Shown: one piece after another, positions 8,489-15,629 of the stretch
Layout of the letters: every line of letters begins with the position of its first letter
How positions within the stretch are numbered: the stretch's first letter is position 1
NCBI GenBank assembly: GCA_002315555.1
Contig: DCHF01000029.1
Location: 28,669-92,668 of the forward strand
Direction: 5' to 3'
DNA: 64,000 nt
From: Lachnospiraceae bacterium UBA1759
GTDB lineage: Bacteria; Bacillota; Clostridia; Lachnospirales; Lachnospiraceae
Program-made: the position numbers and the translations under genes
The notes under the pieces: model-generated
Seen by the model: the letters and a program-made list of their open reading frames with translations, nothing else
Told to the model about the DNA's origin: nothing
Database searches by the model: none

Positions 8489-10783
8489 CTATTCTTCTAC
8501 ATCCTCAAATCCGTACGCATATTCTTCCTCCCCGCTTTCAAGCATCGCATGATAGAGCGCGCCAAGGTACGCCCCGTCCGATAGCACGGCGCGGATCCGG
8601 ATCTCCTGCGGGCTTTGAAGCACCTCGACCGGCACAAGTCCGGCCATCGGAAGCATCAGGCCGATGTACCTGTCCGCCTCCAACGCATCGGGCACCCGGA
8701 ATCCGCAGACCACATCGTAGGAAAAACCGGTCTCCGGGAGCGCACCAAGGAGACTGAGAACAAGAGATGAAGGGGTAAATGTGAGACGGGTGTATCGAGA
8801 GTTTATTCCTCCGTCATCCACCGAAGGTATGCCGGATCCGCCGTTTAAGATCTCCGGTCGAACATCGCTGTCATACAAATCTTCTGCCACCTCCTCCCGC
8901 CACAACCGGATGCCGGTGCTCTCCCCGTTCTCCGCGATGAGCTCCGCATGCCACCGGCCGTCGGCCACATTCTCCAGGAGCAGCACTTCATCCGTATCAC
9001 AGCAGCCGCCAAGGTACAGCACGCCGCCATCGACCGTGAGGATCCCAAAATCCACGGTATCCTCCCGGCCTGAAAGTGCATAGGTGAACACGCTCGTTGT
9101 GGTCAGGACACTGTGCCTGGGCGCTGACCCCGTATAATAGGAGCCGCAGCTGTGCGCACTTCGATAGTAGATATAAAACTTCACGGAAGACGTCAGCTTG
9201 ATCCACGCGTTCGTCACGCCGCCCAGCACGCAGTACGCCGTTCCGGCCTTGACATAGAGCGATCCGCCGGTCACCTGAAGTTTGCTCTGCGTCGTATCGG
9301 CAGTGGTGTTTGCCGCACCGTAGCCCGTCCCCGATGTTCCCGCGCGTACCGTGCCGCCTGACATCGTGATCTGTCCGGTCGAACGAAGCAGGCCACGCGC
9401 CTCTTTCCCGCCGGAGGACAGTGCCGTGTGCGTGCCCGATGAAATCGTGATCGTTCCTCCGTTCGCGTTCGCCGCGTTGCAATCGGTCTTTGCCGTAATT
9501 GTGCTGCTCCCGCCTGTCACCCGGATGGTGCCGGACGTCGCCAGATAAGCATTTCCGTTTTTAGCCGCGCTGCCGGTGTGGGTGCCGCCGGAGACATTGA
9601 CCGTACCGCCTGCCGTCTGGAAAAGGTAAGTGAAGCCCACCGTGTTCGTGACCGTCGAGGAGCCGCCGTTCACATTCAGCGTTCCACCTGAAACGTAGGC
9701 ATAATAAGCGCCGTGGGTCGAGGCATTACTTGTCACGCTCACCGCAGCCGATGACGTGACCGTCCCTCCCGACACCTGATAGCCGCACACTGCCGTGTTC
9801 GCACCGGAAGCCTTCAACGTACAGCCGGACAGCATCGCTGTCCCGCCTGTGTTATAGACCGCCCAGGCTTCTTTTCCGGAGGTCGCGCTCGCTGTGGACA
9901 CCGCTTCGTAGGTTCCCCCGCTCACGGTCAATGTCCCCGCATTCCGCAGGGCATACGCATCGCCGGAAAGAGTCCGCTTCACGGTTCCGCCGTAGATCGT
10001 CAGGGTCCCCCGGTTCTCCACCGTCCCCTGCAGCGTCTTTTGGTTCAAGTCAAATACATTCGTCCCGCCGGCATTGACCGGGCTTTCCGTCCAGTCGCAA
10101 TCCAGTACGACCGGCGCGGCAGTTGTGGAGCTGTTCGTCTCAAATGCCGCCTGCACGGAAGTAAAATATAACGTGCCAATGTGACAGACATACACGCCCC
10201 ACTCCTCGGAAAACGACGCATTTCCACCGTCTTCCCAACAGGTGTTCTGCGGATCCGCAAGTGAGAACGTTACGGAATAGACTCCCGCCGCCGAGGCCTC
10301 CCGCATTCCTTCCGTCGTGACCGCGCCTTCCTCGAGGCCGGTCACAATCGGTGCCTGTGTTGCACCGCTGTAGATCCTTGTCCGTTCCGAAAGCGACGGT
10401 TTCGGCACACTTCTCGGCAGAACGTACCAGATGAGGACACGGTCCTCCGTGGAACCGTCGGACCAGGCGGTCCCCTCCGGGTCCGTCAGCCGCAACACCA
10501 GTTCATAGGTTCCCGCCTGCACGGCCTCTGCTGTTCCGAGGATCTCAAAAAGTCCCTCCGTTCCCTCGGGACATACAAGCTCCGGCCGCAGGATCTCCCC
10601 GCTATAGACCGGATTCCCCGTGATCTCCGGCACCGGAAGGTACAGCGTCTTCACCTTGACTGCTACCTCAGGAAGCGCGCGGACACATTGTCCGGTGTAT
10701 CGCGCCTCCGCGTATCCGCTGAAAAAGAGGAGCGCGAGAATCGTATACAACACCAGAATTCCGGTCGTGATTTTCCCTTTCAT
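8489..10783 (-). CDS. Exported protein with Gly/Thr-rich repeat (beta-helix-like) region
   Basis: A 764-residue exported protein. Residues 5-27 form a signal or anchor helix, followed by AEARYTGQ, which echoes the start of the TasA-like neighbour. Residues 40-200 hold two domains with the pattern TYELVLRLTDPEGTAWSDG and VYSVTFSLADPQNTCWEDG, an internal duplication. Residues 240-510 contain many short repeats around S/T-GGT (for example LTVSGGTYEA, NVSGGTHTG), expected to form a right-handed beta-helix. The C-terminal 250 residues are unlike the rest and have no LPXTG or membrane anchor. It is last in the SipW/TasA-like operon, 12 bp after the 157-residue gene, with GGGGAGG as ribosome site. 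No enzyme motif was recognised. Confidence 0.7.
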   Translation of the reverse strand: MKGKITTGILVLYTILALLFFSGYAEARYTGQCVRALPEVAVKVKTLYLPVPEITGNPVYSGEILRPELVCPEGTEGLFEILGTAEAVQAGTYELVLRLTDPEGTAWSDGSTEDRVLIWYVLPRSVPKPSLSERTRIYSGATQAPIVTGLEEGAVTTEGMREASAAGVYSVTFSLADPQNTCWEDGGNASFSEEWGVYVCHIGTLYFTSVQAAFETNSSTTAAPVVLDCDWTESPVNAGGTNVFDLNQKTLQGTVENRGTLTIYGGTVKRTLSGDAYALRNAGTLTVSGGTYEAVSTASATSGKEAWAVYNTGGTAMLSGCTLKASGANTAVCGYQVSGGTVTSSAAVSVTSNASTHGAYYAYVSGGTLNVNGGSSTVTNTVGFTYLFQTAGGTVNVSGGTHTGSAAKNGNAYLATSGTIRVTGGSSTITAKTDCNAANANGGTITISSGTHTALSSGGKEARGLLRSTGQITMSGGTVRAGTSGTGYGAANTTADTTQSKLQVTGGSLYVKAGTAYCVLGGVTNAWIKLTSSVKFYIYYRSAHSCGSYYTGSAPRHSVLTTTSVFTYALSGREDTVDFGILTVDGGVLYLGGCCDTDEVLLLENVADGRWHAELIAENGESTGIRLWREEVAEDLYDSDVRPEILNGGSGIPSVDDGGINSRYTRLTFTPSSLVLSLLGALPETGFSYDVVCGFRVPDALEADRYIGLMLPMAGLVPVEVLQSPQEIRIRAVLSDGAYLGALYHAMLESGEEEYAYGFEDVEE

Positions 10784-10795
10784 TTCCGCCTCCCC

Positions 10796-11269
10796 TCAGT
10801 TCATGCCGTCAGTTTCCGCCTGGACCACGGCCACCTCCGCCGATACGCCCCGGATCATCCGCACCATCGCGCGGTCCTCCGGATCCTCCACGGTAAAGAC
10901 AAGCTGCACCTCCGCCTCTCCGCCGTTCTCCGTGAGAAGCCCCCGTTCATGCTGAAGCGTGCACAGGACATTCTCCGGAATGCCCGTCACCCGCACGCTG
11001 TAATTTACGGCGGTCTCCGAATGGTTCCGTATGAAGAACGTGAAGATCACCGCATCATCATCCCGGTTGCAGTCCAACAGTACATCCGGGCTTTTACATT
11101 CAAAATCTGTGGTTTCAATGGAAAAAGACGCTACATGCGCCTTCTCTCCGTCCGATTCCTGCGTCCGGTAGCCCGCAAGACTCCGGTTGTCCGCAAGGAT
11201 CGCGATCGTCATGGATAATGCCGCAAACATGAGCACTACCCGTATGAGCGGAAGTCTGTTTGAGGTCAT
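10796..11269 (-). CDS. Small exported protein, second putative SipW substrate
   Basis: A 157-residue protein with an N-terminal hydrophobic helix (about residues 7-26) followed by LAGYRTQESDGEKAHVASFS. That segment lines up with AKYVTMAGDNVAARVAAW of the TasA-like protein encoded just upstream, so it probably uses the same signal peptidase. The rest is a predicted beta-sandwich (VIFTFFIRNHSETAVNYSVR) like camelysin/TasA-type proteins. The frame extends further upstream, but the ATG at 11269 has AGGAGA at the right distance and is chosen. It lies 12 bp before the large repeat protein. Function by similarity: minor fibre or anchoring component; this is inference. Confidence 0.62.
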   Translation of the reverse strand: MTSNRLPLIRVVLMFAALSMTIAILADNRSLAGYRTQESDGEKAHVASFSIETTDFECKSPDVLLDCNRDDDAVIFTFFIRNHSETAVNYSVRVTGIPENVLCTLQHERGLLTENGGEAEVQLVFTVEDPEDRAMVRMIRGVSAEVAVVQAETDGMN

Positions 11270-11422
11270 TTTTTCTCCTGTTTCGGGGCTTTTGCCCCTC
11301 CGGACCCGTAGGAACATGCCGCAGCTGCCACGATGCATGCGGCACGCCCTGAGGTCAGTTGATCGGAACTACGTTGGAATCATCCCTCTCCCCCGAGGGA
11401 CTCCCAGAAATGTTCGAATGGG
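11270..11422 (-). other. Intergenic stretch with two hairpins
   Basis: Between the TasA-like gene and the next gene of the operon lie TCCCTC-GGGGGA-GAGGGA and TGCCGCA...TGCGGCA inverted repeats. Neither has a U-run, so they look like mRNA processing or stability elements that would set the ratio of fibre protein to downstream products. This is inference. Confidence 0.4.
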
Positions 11423-12070
11423 TCAGTCGATCTGCTCTGCAGTGATGCTGATGTGAAGTTCGATGTCGTCAAGCTCGTCCATGTTGCCCATTGCGGTGTC
11501 CACGACGTCAGCGGCATCGCTTGTGTAAAAGCTCCACACCCAGCCGATGGTATGCGTACCGGCCGCATCGGCAAATGCTGCCGGAAGGCTGCCGGCCTCG
11601 TAGGTCTTGACACCGGAAGCATCGCCGGAAAGGCCCTTCAGCGCTGAAAGCAGCTCATCCCAGGTGAGAAGATCCGTGTCATCGTCCAGATAAAAACGAA
11701 TGTTGTCGTTCGCTTTGATCGCGTCATCACAGACCGATCCGGTCGTATCGACGGTAAAGGTATACGCAACTTCCGGCGCAGCAATGCCGTCCGGCGAGGT
11801 GTACGCAAAGCCAAAGCCCGCTTCACCGGTCGTTCCGGGTGCGATCACAAGCTCCTCGTTCGAGGATTGTACATTTTCATAGGATGCCGCAAACAGATTG
11901 CCGATGCTGATCTCGCCGGCCTTCTCAAAGCCCCAGGCCGCAACTCGCGCAGCGACGTTATCGCCCGCCATGGTGACGTATTTTGCAAAGGTACCGCCGA
12001 TGAGGCAGGTCGTGATGAGCGTCAGAACGGTAAGTGCCGCTGCCGTACGCATGGATTTGTTCTTTTTCAT
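11423..12070 (-). CDS. TasA-like SipW-dependent exported protein
   Basis: A 215-residue exported protein. Its N-terminus (basic MKKNK, hydrophobic core TVLTLITTCLIGG, then TFAKY) is the SipW-type signal peptide found on TasA and camelysin. The mature part starts near AKYVTMAGDNVAARVAAWGF and continues as a beta-rich domain typical of TasA fibre subunits, which form biofilm matrix fibres in Bacillus. The gene lies between the signal peptidase gene, which is transcribed first, and two further exported proteins. This is the classic gene partnership for fibre secretion. Between sipW and this gene sits a pair of 34-bp hairpin repeats. Subunit role is inferred from family and context. Confidence 0.78.
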   Translation of the reverse strand: MKKNKSMRTAAALTVLTLITTCLIGGTFAKYVTMAGDNVAARVAAWGFEKAGEISIGNLFAASYENVQSSNEELVIAPGTTGEAGFGFAYTSPDGIAAPEVAYTFTVDTTGSVCDDAIKANDNIRFYLDDDTDLLTWDELLSALKGLSGDASGVKTYEAGSLPAAFADAAGTHTIGWVWSFYTSDAADVVDTAMGNMDELDDIELHISITAEQID

Positions 12071-12096
12071 AGGTTCCCTCCTAAAAATAATTTGTA

Positions 12097-12163
12097 AACT
12101 GCGTTTTGCTTCGCAAAGCCGCGGTTAGTTCACAGCGTTTTGCTTCGCAAAGCCGCGGTTATT
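12097..12163 (-). repeat. Tandem pair of 34-bp hairpin repeats, locus 1
   Basis: Two copies with a 34-bp period (core copies 12102-12128 and 12136-12162). Each has a TTTGC/GCAAA stem around a TTC loop, flanked by CAGCG (CTGCG in the first copy) and GCCGCGGTTA. The second copy encodes the last codons of sipW (LRSKTL and stop). The same flanks and period, with a different stem sequence, recur at 60411-60477. Confidence 0.85.
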
Positions 12164-12780
12164 TCATCCGGCCTCGTGGCCGACCGGTATGATGCCTCCT
12201 GTTTCTCCCGGATCTGCCGGAGAATCATGTCGTAGAGCATGATCAGACAGAGCGGCAGGACCACACAGAGCAGCATGCCGCCGGGAGTTTTCATGAATAA
12301 AGCAACGTTCCCGAGGTACGGGATCGATTCCTTATAGACGCCCACCAGCCGTTCCTCCGGCACCGGGACCGGGTCCGGAGTGTTGTTGGCGTCGCCCTTG
12401 GTAGTGAAAGTGCGGGTGCCGTCGGCTTCTTCCTCGATGCCGATCACCCGGTGCGTGATCACGCCTTTTTTCTCGATATTCTGCGGGTTGTAGAACGATA
12501 TGACATCACCCACATTGATGAGGTCCGGATCTTCCCGGCGGACGATGATCATATCGCCCGCGGAAATGGCCGGATCCATGGAATTCGTGACCACGATCAT
12601 CGGCGAAAGTCCCAGAAAACGCGGGACTTCCTCCGGCTCAAAAATGCTTTTTGCAAGCAGGATCAGATTCACTACCAGAATCGGCAGAACAAACCCGCAG
12701 ATCACGATCCCGACGATGGTCACGCCCCTGCGGCAGACTCTGCCCCTGGCACGTCGTTTCTTGTTTTCTTCTGTTTTCAT
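12130..12780 (-). CDS. sipW: Signal peptidase I, SipW/ER type
   Basis: A 216-residue membrane peptidase. An N-terminal basic stretch (KKRRARGRVCRRG) is followed by a transmembrane helix (about residues 20-45). The catalytic Ser is in VTNSMDPAISAGDMIIV. The second catalytic residue is His in GVITHRVIGI, as in SipW and eukaryotic/archaeal enzymes, not the Lys of ordinary bacterial type I enzymes. TTKGDANNTPDP is the conserved box E. A second membrane helix lies near 165-190. The ATG at 12780 follows AAAGGAGAC; a longer frame has no such site. It heads the operon of TasA-like exported proteins, its expected substrates. Its last codons fall inside a hairpin repeat, suggesting the tail was altered by that repeat. 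Confidence 0.9.
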   Translation of the reverse strand: MKTEENKKRRARGRVCRRGVTIVGIVICGFVLPILVVNLILLAKSIFEPEEVPRFLGLSPMIVVTNSMDPAISAGDMIIVRREDPDLINVGDVISFYNPQNIEKKGVITHRVIGIEEEADGTRTFTTKGDANNTPDPVPVPEERLVGVYKESIPYLGNVALFMKTPGGMLLCVVLPLCLIMLYDMILRQIREKQEASYRSATRPDEITAALRSKTL

Positions 12781-13000
12781 AATGTCTCCTTTGTGTTTGA
12801 CAACGGATCTTGGCCCGGTCGGGCAGACTTCTTCCATACAGGAAATGGTTTGAGAATGGTTTGGATGGTACTTGCTGACTGAGAATGATGAAATTGTAAA
12901 TGTGTGGAAATTTGTTTTCCGTCCCGTGGACGGTGGTTTCGGACCTGGCTTGGTACTTGGCTTTGATATTGAATTTTAGAAAAGAAAGGGAGAAAAACAG

Positions 13001-13041
13001 AATCGGCCGGGCATGTGCAAAGGACACATTCCCGGCCGATT
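13001..13041 (-). terminator. Terminator downstream of tRNA-Met
   Basis: An 11-bp stem AATCGGCCGGG / CCCGGCCGATT around an 18-19-nt loop, followed on the minus strand by CTGTTTTTC. It ends the tRNA transcript before the sipW leader. Confidence 0.85.
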
Positions 13042-13068
13042 TATGTATGCATTTTTGGGCATAAAAAA

Positions 13069-13142
13069 TAGCGAGGAGGGGATTTGAACCCTTGACACCG
13101 CGGGTATGAACCGCGTGCTCTAGCCAACTGAGCTACCTCGCC
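13069..13142 (-). tRNA. tRNA-Met (anticodon CAT)
   Basis: A 74-nt cloverleaf on the minus strand. The acceptor arm is GGCGAGG/CCTCGCT, the D-arm region TAGCTCAGTTGGCTAGAGCA, the anticodon stem CGCGG/CCGCG with loop TTCATAC, and the T-arm contains GGTTCAAATCC. Discriminator A; CCA is not encoded. The sequence looks like elongator Met rather than initiator, since the first pair G-T is not the initiator C-A mismatch. A tRNA-Ile2 with modified CAT is a less likely alternative. Confidence 0.93.
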
Positions 13143-13168
13143 AAACACTTCATCTCTGAAGCCTTTTT

Positions 13169-13197
13169 ATGTTATCACGATTCCCGGGACTTGTCAA
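13169..13197 (-). promoter_or_regulatory. Promoter of tRNA-Met
   Basis: Minus-strand TTGACA (13192-13197), 17-nt spacer, TAACAT (13169-13174). It points at the tRNA gene, 27 bp downstream. Confidence 0.82.
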
Positions 13198-13272
13198 CGA
13201 CTTTTTTAAAAAAGTTTGAAAATCCCGAGGATCGTGTAAACACCTCTTGTGAATGCTGAAAAAGCCTTATTT

Positions 13273-13629
13273 TCAGCCCTTTTTACGACGTCTTTGCCTG
13301 CGGCTCTCCTTGAAAAGGCGGATCGCTTCCGGTATTTTGCGGACAGGCTTCGCCTCCTGCTGCGCTGCCCGGACCTGTTCGCCCTCCTGCACCGTCAGCC
13401 TCCGCTGCTCCTCCGCCGCATCCTTCATGACAGCAATAAACTTCTCTTCAAAGTCCTTTCCGCCACGGATCACGGTAATGCAGGTCTCCTCGCCGATCGT
13501 GGTGAGAACATCGAACATCGCGTCCAGATTGCTGCCGAAATATTCTTCGGATCCGGTGGCCTCCCGCAGAAAATCATGAACGGCCTTCGGAGAATCCATC
13601 GTCCCGAAATCAAGCACAATATTCTTCAT
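13273..13629 (-). CDS. Barstar-family ribonuclease inhibitor
   Basis: A 118-residue cytoplasmic inhibitor. The hallmark is YFGSNLDAMFDVLTTI (about residues 29-44), equivalent to barstar's YGxNLDALWDCL; the two acidic contact residues (D35 and D39 in barstar numbering) are kept while Trp38 is Phe. The C-terminal 40 residues are unusually basic (ending KESRRQRRRKKG), which classical barstar lacks. Its start lies 8 bp after the stop of the barnase-like gene, so toxin and antidote are made from one mRNA. It should protect the cell by capping the RNase active site. Confidence 0.85.
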   Translation of the reverse strand: MKNIVLDFGTMDSPKAVHDFLREATGSEEYFGSNLDAMFDVLTTIGEETCITVIRGGKDFEEKFIAVMKDAAEEQRRLTVQEGEQVRAAQQEAKPVRKIPEAIRLFKESRRQRRRKKG

Positions 13630-13637
13630 GGCTCACC

Positions 13638-14303
13638 TCACTCGTAAAGAAGCTCAAAAGTCTCGTAGTGGTCTTCCGTATAGTAGACCAGACCGTCATT
13701 GGAATAAACGATGCGCTTTGCGTTGCGCGCGCCGCTGACATAGTCGATATCGCACTCGTAATACTTCCGGCCGCTCTTCTTGGGAAGAAGGCCCTCGTTA
13801 TTGCCGAACCGGCTCCCGCCGATGCTCTTTCCCGGCGCCACCTTAGCCAGATTCTTCTTGCTGGATACCCAGCCCAGATCCTCCGCCTCCTGCTTCGTGA
13901 TATAGTTGGACGGCAGCTCCCCGTACAAATGGATATACAACGCCACATGCTCTTTGTCCGTGTATTCACCGTCATACTCAACGCTGATGGCATTCGGATC
14001 CTCTGTTGCCTGTGTCTCCGCCGTTGTTTCCGACGTTGTTTCCGGCGCGTCGGTATCGTCCTCACTTTCACCCGCATTCTCCGACGTGGGATTTTCCGCT
14101 TCCGTGGTCTCCGCACTGCTTACGGCCGTTTCCGCTTCCGTGGTCTTTGCCTTCTGCGTCGTTTCCACCGCACCGGTCTCAAAAGCGACCGTGCCGGACT
14201 GCCCACCGTTATCCGAACCGTTTCTTCCGACCCACCATGCCACGACCAGAACGATCGCAATGACAGCCAGAAGTATCAGTTGTTTCTTTGATACTTTCTT
14301 CAA
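13638..14303 (-). CDS. Barnase-type guanyl-preferring ribonuclease with membrane anchor
   Basis: A 221-residue protein. Residues 9-25 are a transmembrane or signal helix, residues 30-112 a Thr/Glu/Ala-rich linker, and residues 115-221 a barnase domain. Recognisable blocks are ELPSNYITKQEAEDLGWV, NLAKVAPGKSIGG, YYECDIDYVSGARNAKRIVY and TEDHYETF. By alignment from memory, catalytic E73, R83, R87 and H102 correspond to E183, R193, R197 and H212 here, whereas K27 is Glu129 and R59 is Asn169. Start is TTG at 14303, using GGGAGGAG that forms the end of folT. Barstar follows directly. It is likely exported RNase; whether nutritional, defensive or a toxin is not known. Confidence 0.9.
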   Translation of the reverse strand: MKKVSKKQLILLAVIAIVLVVAWWVGRNGSDNGGQSGTVAFETGAVETTQKAKTTEAETAVSSAETTEAENPTSENAGESEDDTDAPETTSETTAETQATEDPNAISVEYDGEYTDKEHVALYIHLYGELPSNYITKQEAEDLGWVSSKKNLAKVAPGKSIGGSRFGNNEGLLPKKSGRKYYECDIDYVSGARNAKRIVYSNDGLVYYTEDHYETFELLYE

Positions 14304-14309
14304 AATGAA

Positions 14310-14882
14310 TTACTCCTCCCGCTTCTGCAACTGGCGGAACAGCCCTGCTTTTTCAAGACCTTTTACAATGATGTAATACACGACGATGGTCAGCGGCACT
14401 TCGATGGCGTTCTTTAACAGTCTCGAGACGATCAATGCACGGAAATCCACGCCGTACATCGCGCTGATGATCAGTGTGTTCAGGAAGATGCTGCAGATCA
14501 GCGCTTTCAGGACGACTGCAAGAATGATGCGCCACAGCTGAATGGGGTGACCGTACAGGATCAGACCGGCGATAAAACCGGCTAACGCACCCGTGACGGT
14601 CAAAAGAGGATTCAGCGACTGGCCCAGCACCACCACGCCGAGGATGTCGGAAAGGGCGCCGAAGATCGCTCCGCCGATGGGGCCCAGAATGTAATAGGCC
14701 AGATTGGCAGGGATCGCGTTCAGCCCCATCTTCACGTAATCGTTATTCAGGCCGATGGTCTTCAGCACCACAACGATCGCGAGAAGCATCGACACAAATA
14801 CCAGCTTCCTGAGTTTGAAAAGCTCCTGATAGGACGCCCGGAAAATGTTTTTCCCGAACAATCCGCTCGTGTTTACGGTCAT
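14310..14882 (-). CDS. folT: Folate ECF transporter S component
   Basis: A 190-residue membrane protein with six hydrophobic segments. It is the substrate-binding subunit that works with the shared EcfA/EcfA'/EcfT module to import folate. The N-terminal basic LRKLVFVSMLLAI, the motif NAIPANLAYYILGPIGGAIF and DILGVVVL match the FolT group. It is preceded by a tetrahydrofolate riboswitch, which supports the folate assignment independently. Ribosome site AAGGAGGTATTTTT precedes the ATG. Its last codons (CGG GAG GAG TAA) serve as ribosome site for the RNase gene. No ECF energising genes are in this window, consistent with a shared module. Confidence 0.9.
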   Translation of the reverse strand: MTVNTSGLFGKNIFRASYQELFKLRKLVFVSMLLAIVVVLKTIGLNNDYVKMGLNAIPANLAYYILGPIGGAIFGALSDILGVVVLGQSLNPLLTVTGALAGFIAGLILYGHPIQLWRIILAVVLKALICSIFLNTLIISAMYGVDFRALIVSRLLKNAIEVPLTIVVYYIIVKGLEKAGLFRQLQKREE

Positions 14883-14929
14883 AAAAATACCTCCTTTTTA
14901 TTTTGGCAGTCCTTTCGGAATCGCCGCAT

Positions 14930-14949
14930 AAAAAAGAGGGACCTGTCCC
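14930..14949 (-). terminator. Riboswitch-controlled terminator before folT
   Basis: Minus-strand GGGAC-AG-GTCCC followed by TCTTTTTTAT. It sits between the THF aptamer and folT. A competing hairpin CCGTG...CACGG (14948-14964) shares bases with both this stem and the aptamer's closing helix. Confidence 0.75.
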
Positions 14950-14962
14950 GTGATTTTCACAC

Positions 14963-15062
14963 GGCAGCGGGATGCGAAGCACATACTGCGGAATAACCCT
15001 TTTGTCCGAAGGACAACTCCCCGTCCCTCCGGCACTAAAGACACATATGCTTCTACTCTGCC
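14963..15062 (-). promoter_or_regulatory. Tetrahydrofolate (THF-I) riboswitch
   Basis: A 100-nt aptamer on the minus strand. It begins GGCAGAGTAGAAGC and ends GCATCCCGCTGCC, whose outer GGCAG/CTGCC form P1. In between are TTTAGTGCCGG, GGGACGGGGAGTTG, a TTGTCC-TTCG-GGACAA hairpin and AAAAGGGTTATTCCGC. These are the conserved segments of the class I THF riboswitch. It is followed by a terminator and then folT, a known THF-regulated transporter. Expected effect: reduced folate lowers expression of folT and of the RNase/inhibitor pair behind it. Confidence 0.88.
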
Positions 15063-15073
15063 TGTTTTTTGTT

Positions 15074-15102
15074 ATCATAGGGCCTTGCGGCCGTTATGTC
15101 AA
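15074..15102 (-). promoter_or_regulatory. Promoter of the folT-barnase-barstar operon
   Basis: Minus-strand TTGACA (15097-15102), 17-nt spacer, TATGAT (15074-15079). The -35 box overlaps the tadA stop codon. The spacer holds a GGCC-GCAA-GGCC inverted repeat. Predicted start lies a few bases before the riboswitch. Confidence 0.85.
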
Positions 15103-15605
15103 CCTTTATTTTTCTCGCGGAGTTCCGCGAAAAAGCGCTTCATGAGGCCGCTGCATTCGCTCTCCAGAACACCGCGCTCCACGATCGCCTGATGATTGAA
15201 CCGTGGCTCCTCCAGAAGGTTCAAAACGGAACCCGCACAGCCGGCTTTCCGGTTCATCGCGCCGATCACCACACGGTCGATCCGCGACTGCACCAACGCA
15301 CCGGCGCACATCTGACAGGGCTCCAGCGTCACGTAGATCGTGCAGCCCTCCAATCGCCAGTCACCGAGCTTCTTTGCCGCCTTCCGGATGGCGCTGATCT
15401 CCGCATGCGCAAGCGTGCTTTTTTCCGTGTTTCTCTTGTTGTAACCGCGCGCAATGATCTCCGGAATCTCCAGCTCGGTGCCGTCGTACAGATGGGTCCG
15501 TACGATCACGCAGCCGATGGGCGTCTCCCCGATCTTGTACGCCTTTCTCGCCTCGAAAAGGGCCTTTTTCATGAAGTTTTCATCTTCCGTGAGTGTTCTT
15601 CTCAT
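15099..15605 (-). CDS. tadA: tRNA-specific adenosine deaminase
   Basis: A 168-residue zinc enzyme that converts A34 to inosine in tRNA-Arg(ACG). Zinc and catalytic motifs are intact: LAHAEISAI (His ligand and proton-shuttling Glu) and TLEPCQMCAGALVQ (two Cys ligands). The N-terminal MKKALFEARKAYKIGETPIG fits TadA. An insertion around residues 37-52 (LYDGTELEIPEI) is slightly longer than usual. The first Met is at 15605; a later ATG before KKALFEA (15572) is possible. It follows rsmA by 24 bp in the pgi-tatD-rsmA group. Confidence 0.93.
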   Translation of the reverse strand: MRRTLTEDENFMKKALFEARKAYKIGETPIGCVIVRTHLYDGTELEIPEIIARGYNKRNTEKSTLAHAEISAIRKAAKKLGDWRLEGCTIYVTLEPCQMCAGALVQSRIDRVVIGAMNRKAGCAGSVLNLLEEPRFNHQAIVERGVLESECSGLMKRFFAELREKNKG

Positions 15606-15629
15606 GCTCTCTCCAGGCCTCGAAAAGCC

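Noticed and set aside
11270..11338. N-terminal extension of the 157-residue exported protein
   Set aside because: The longer frame starts within hairpin sequence and places 23 charged residues before the signal helix; ATG 11269 has a proper AGGAGA site.
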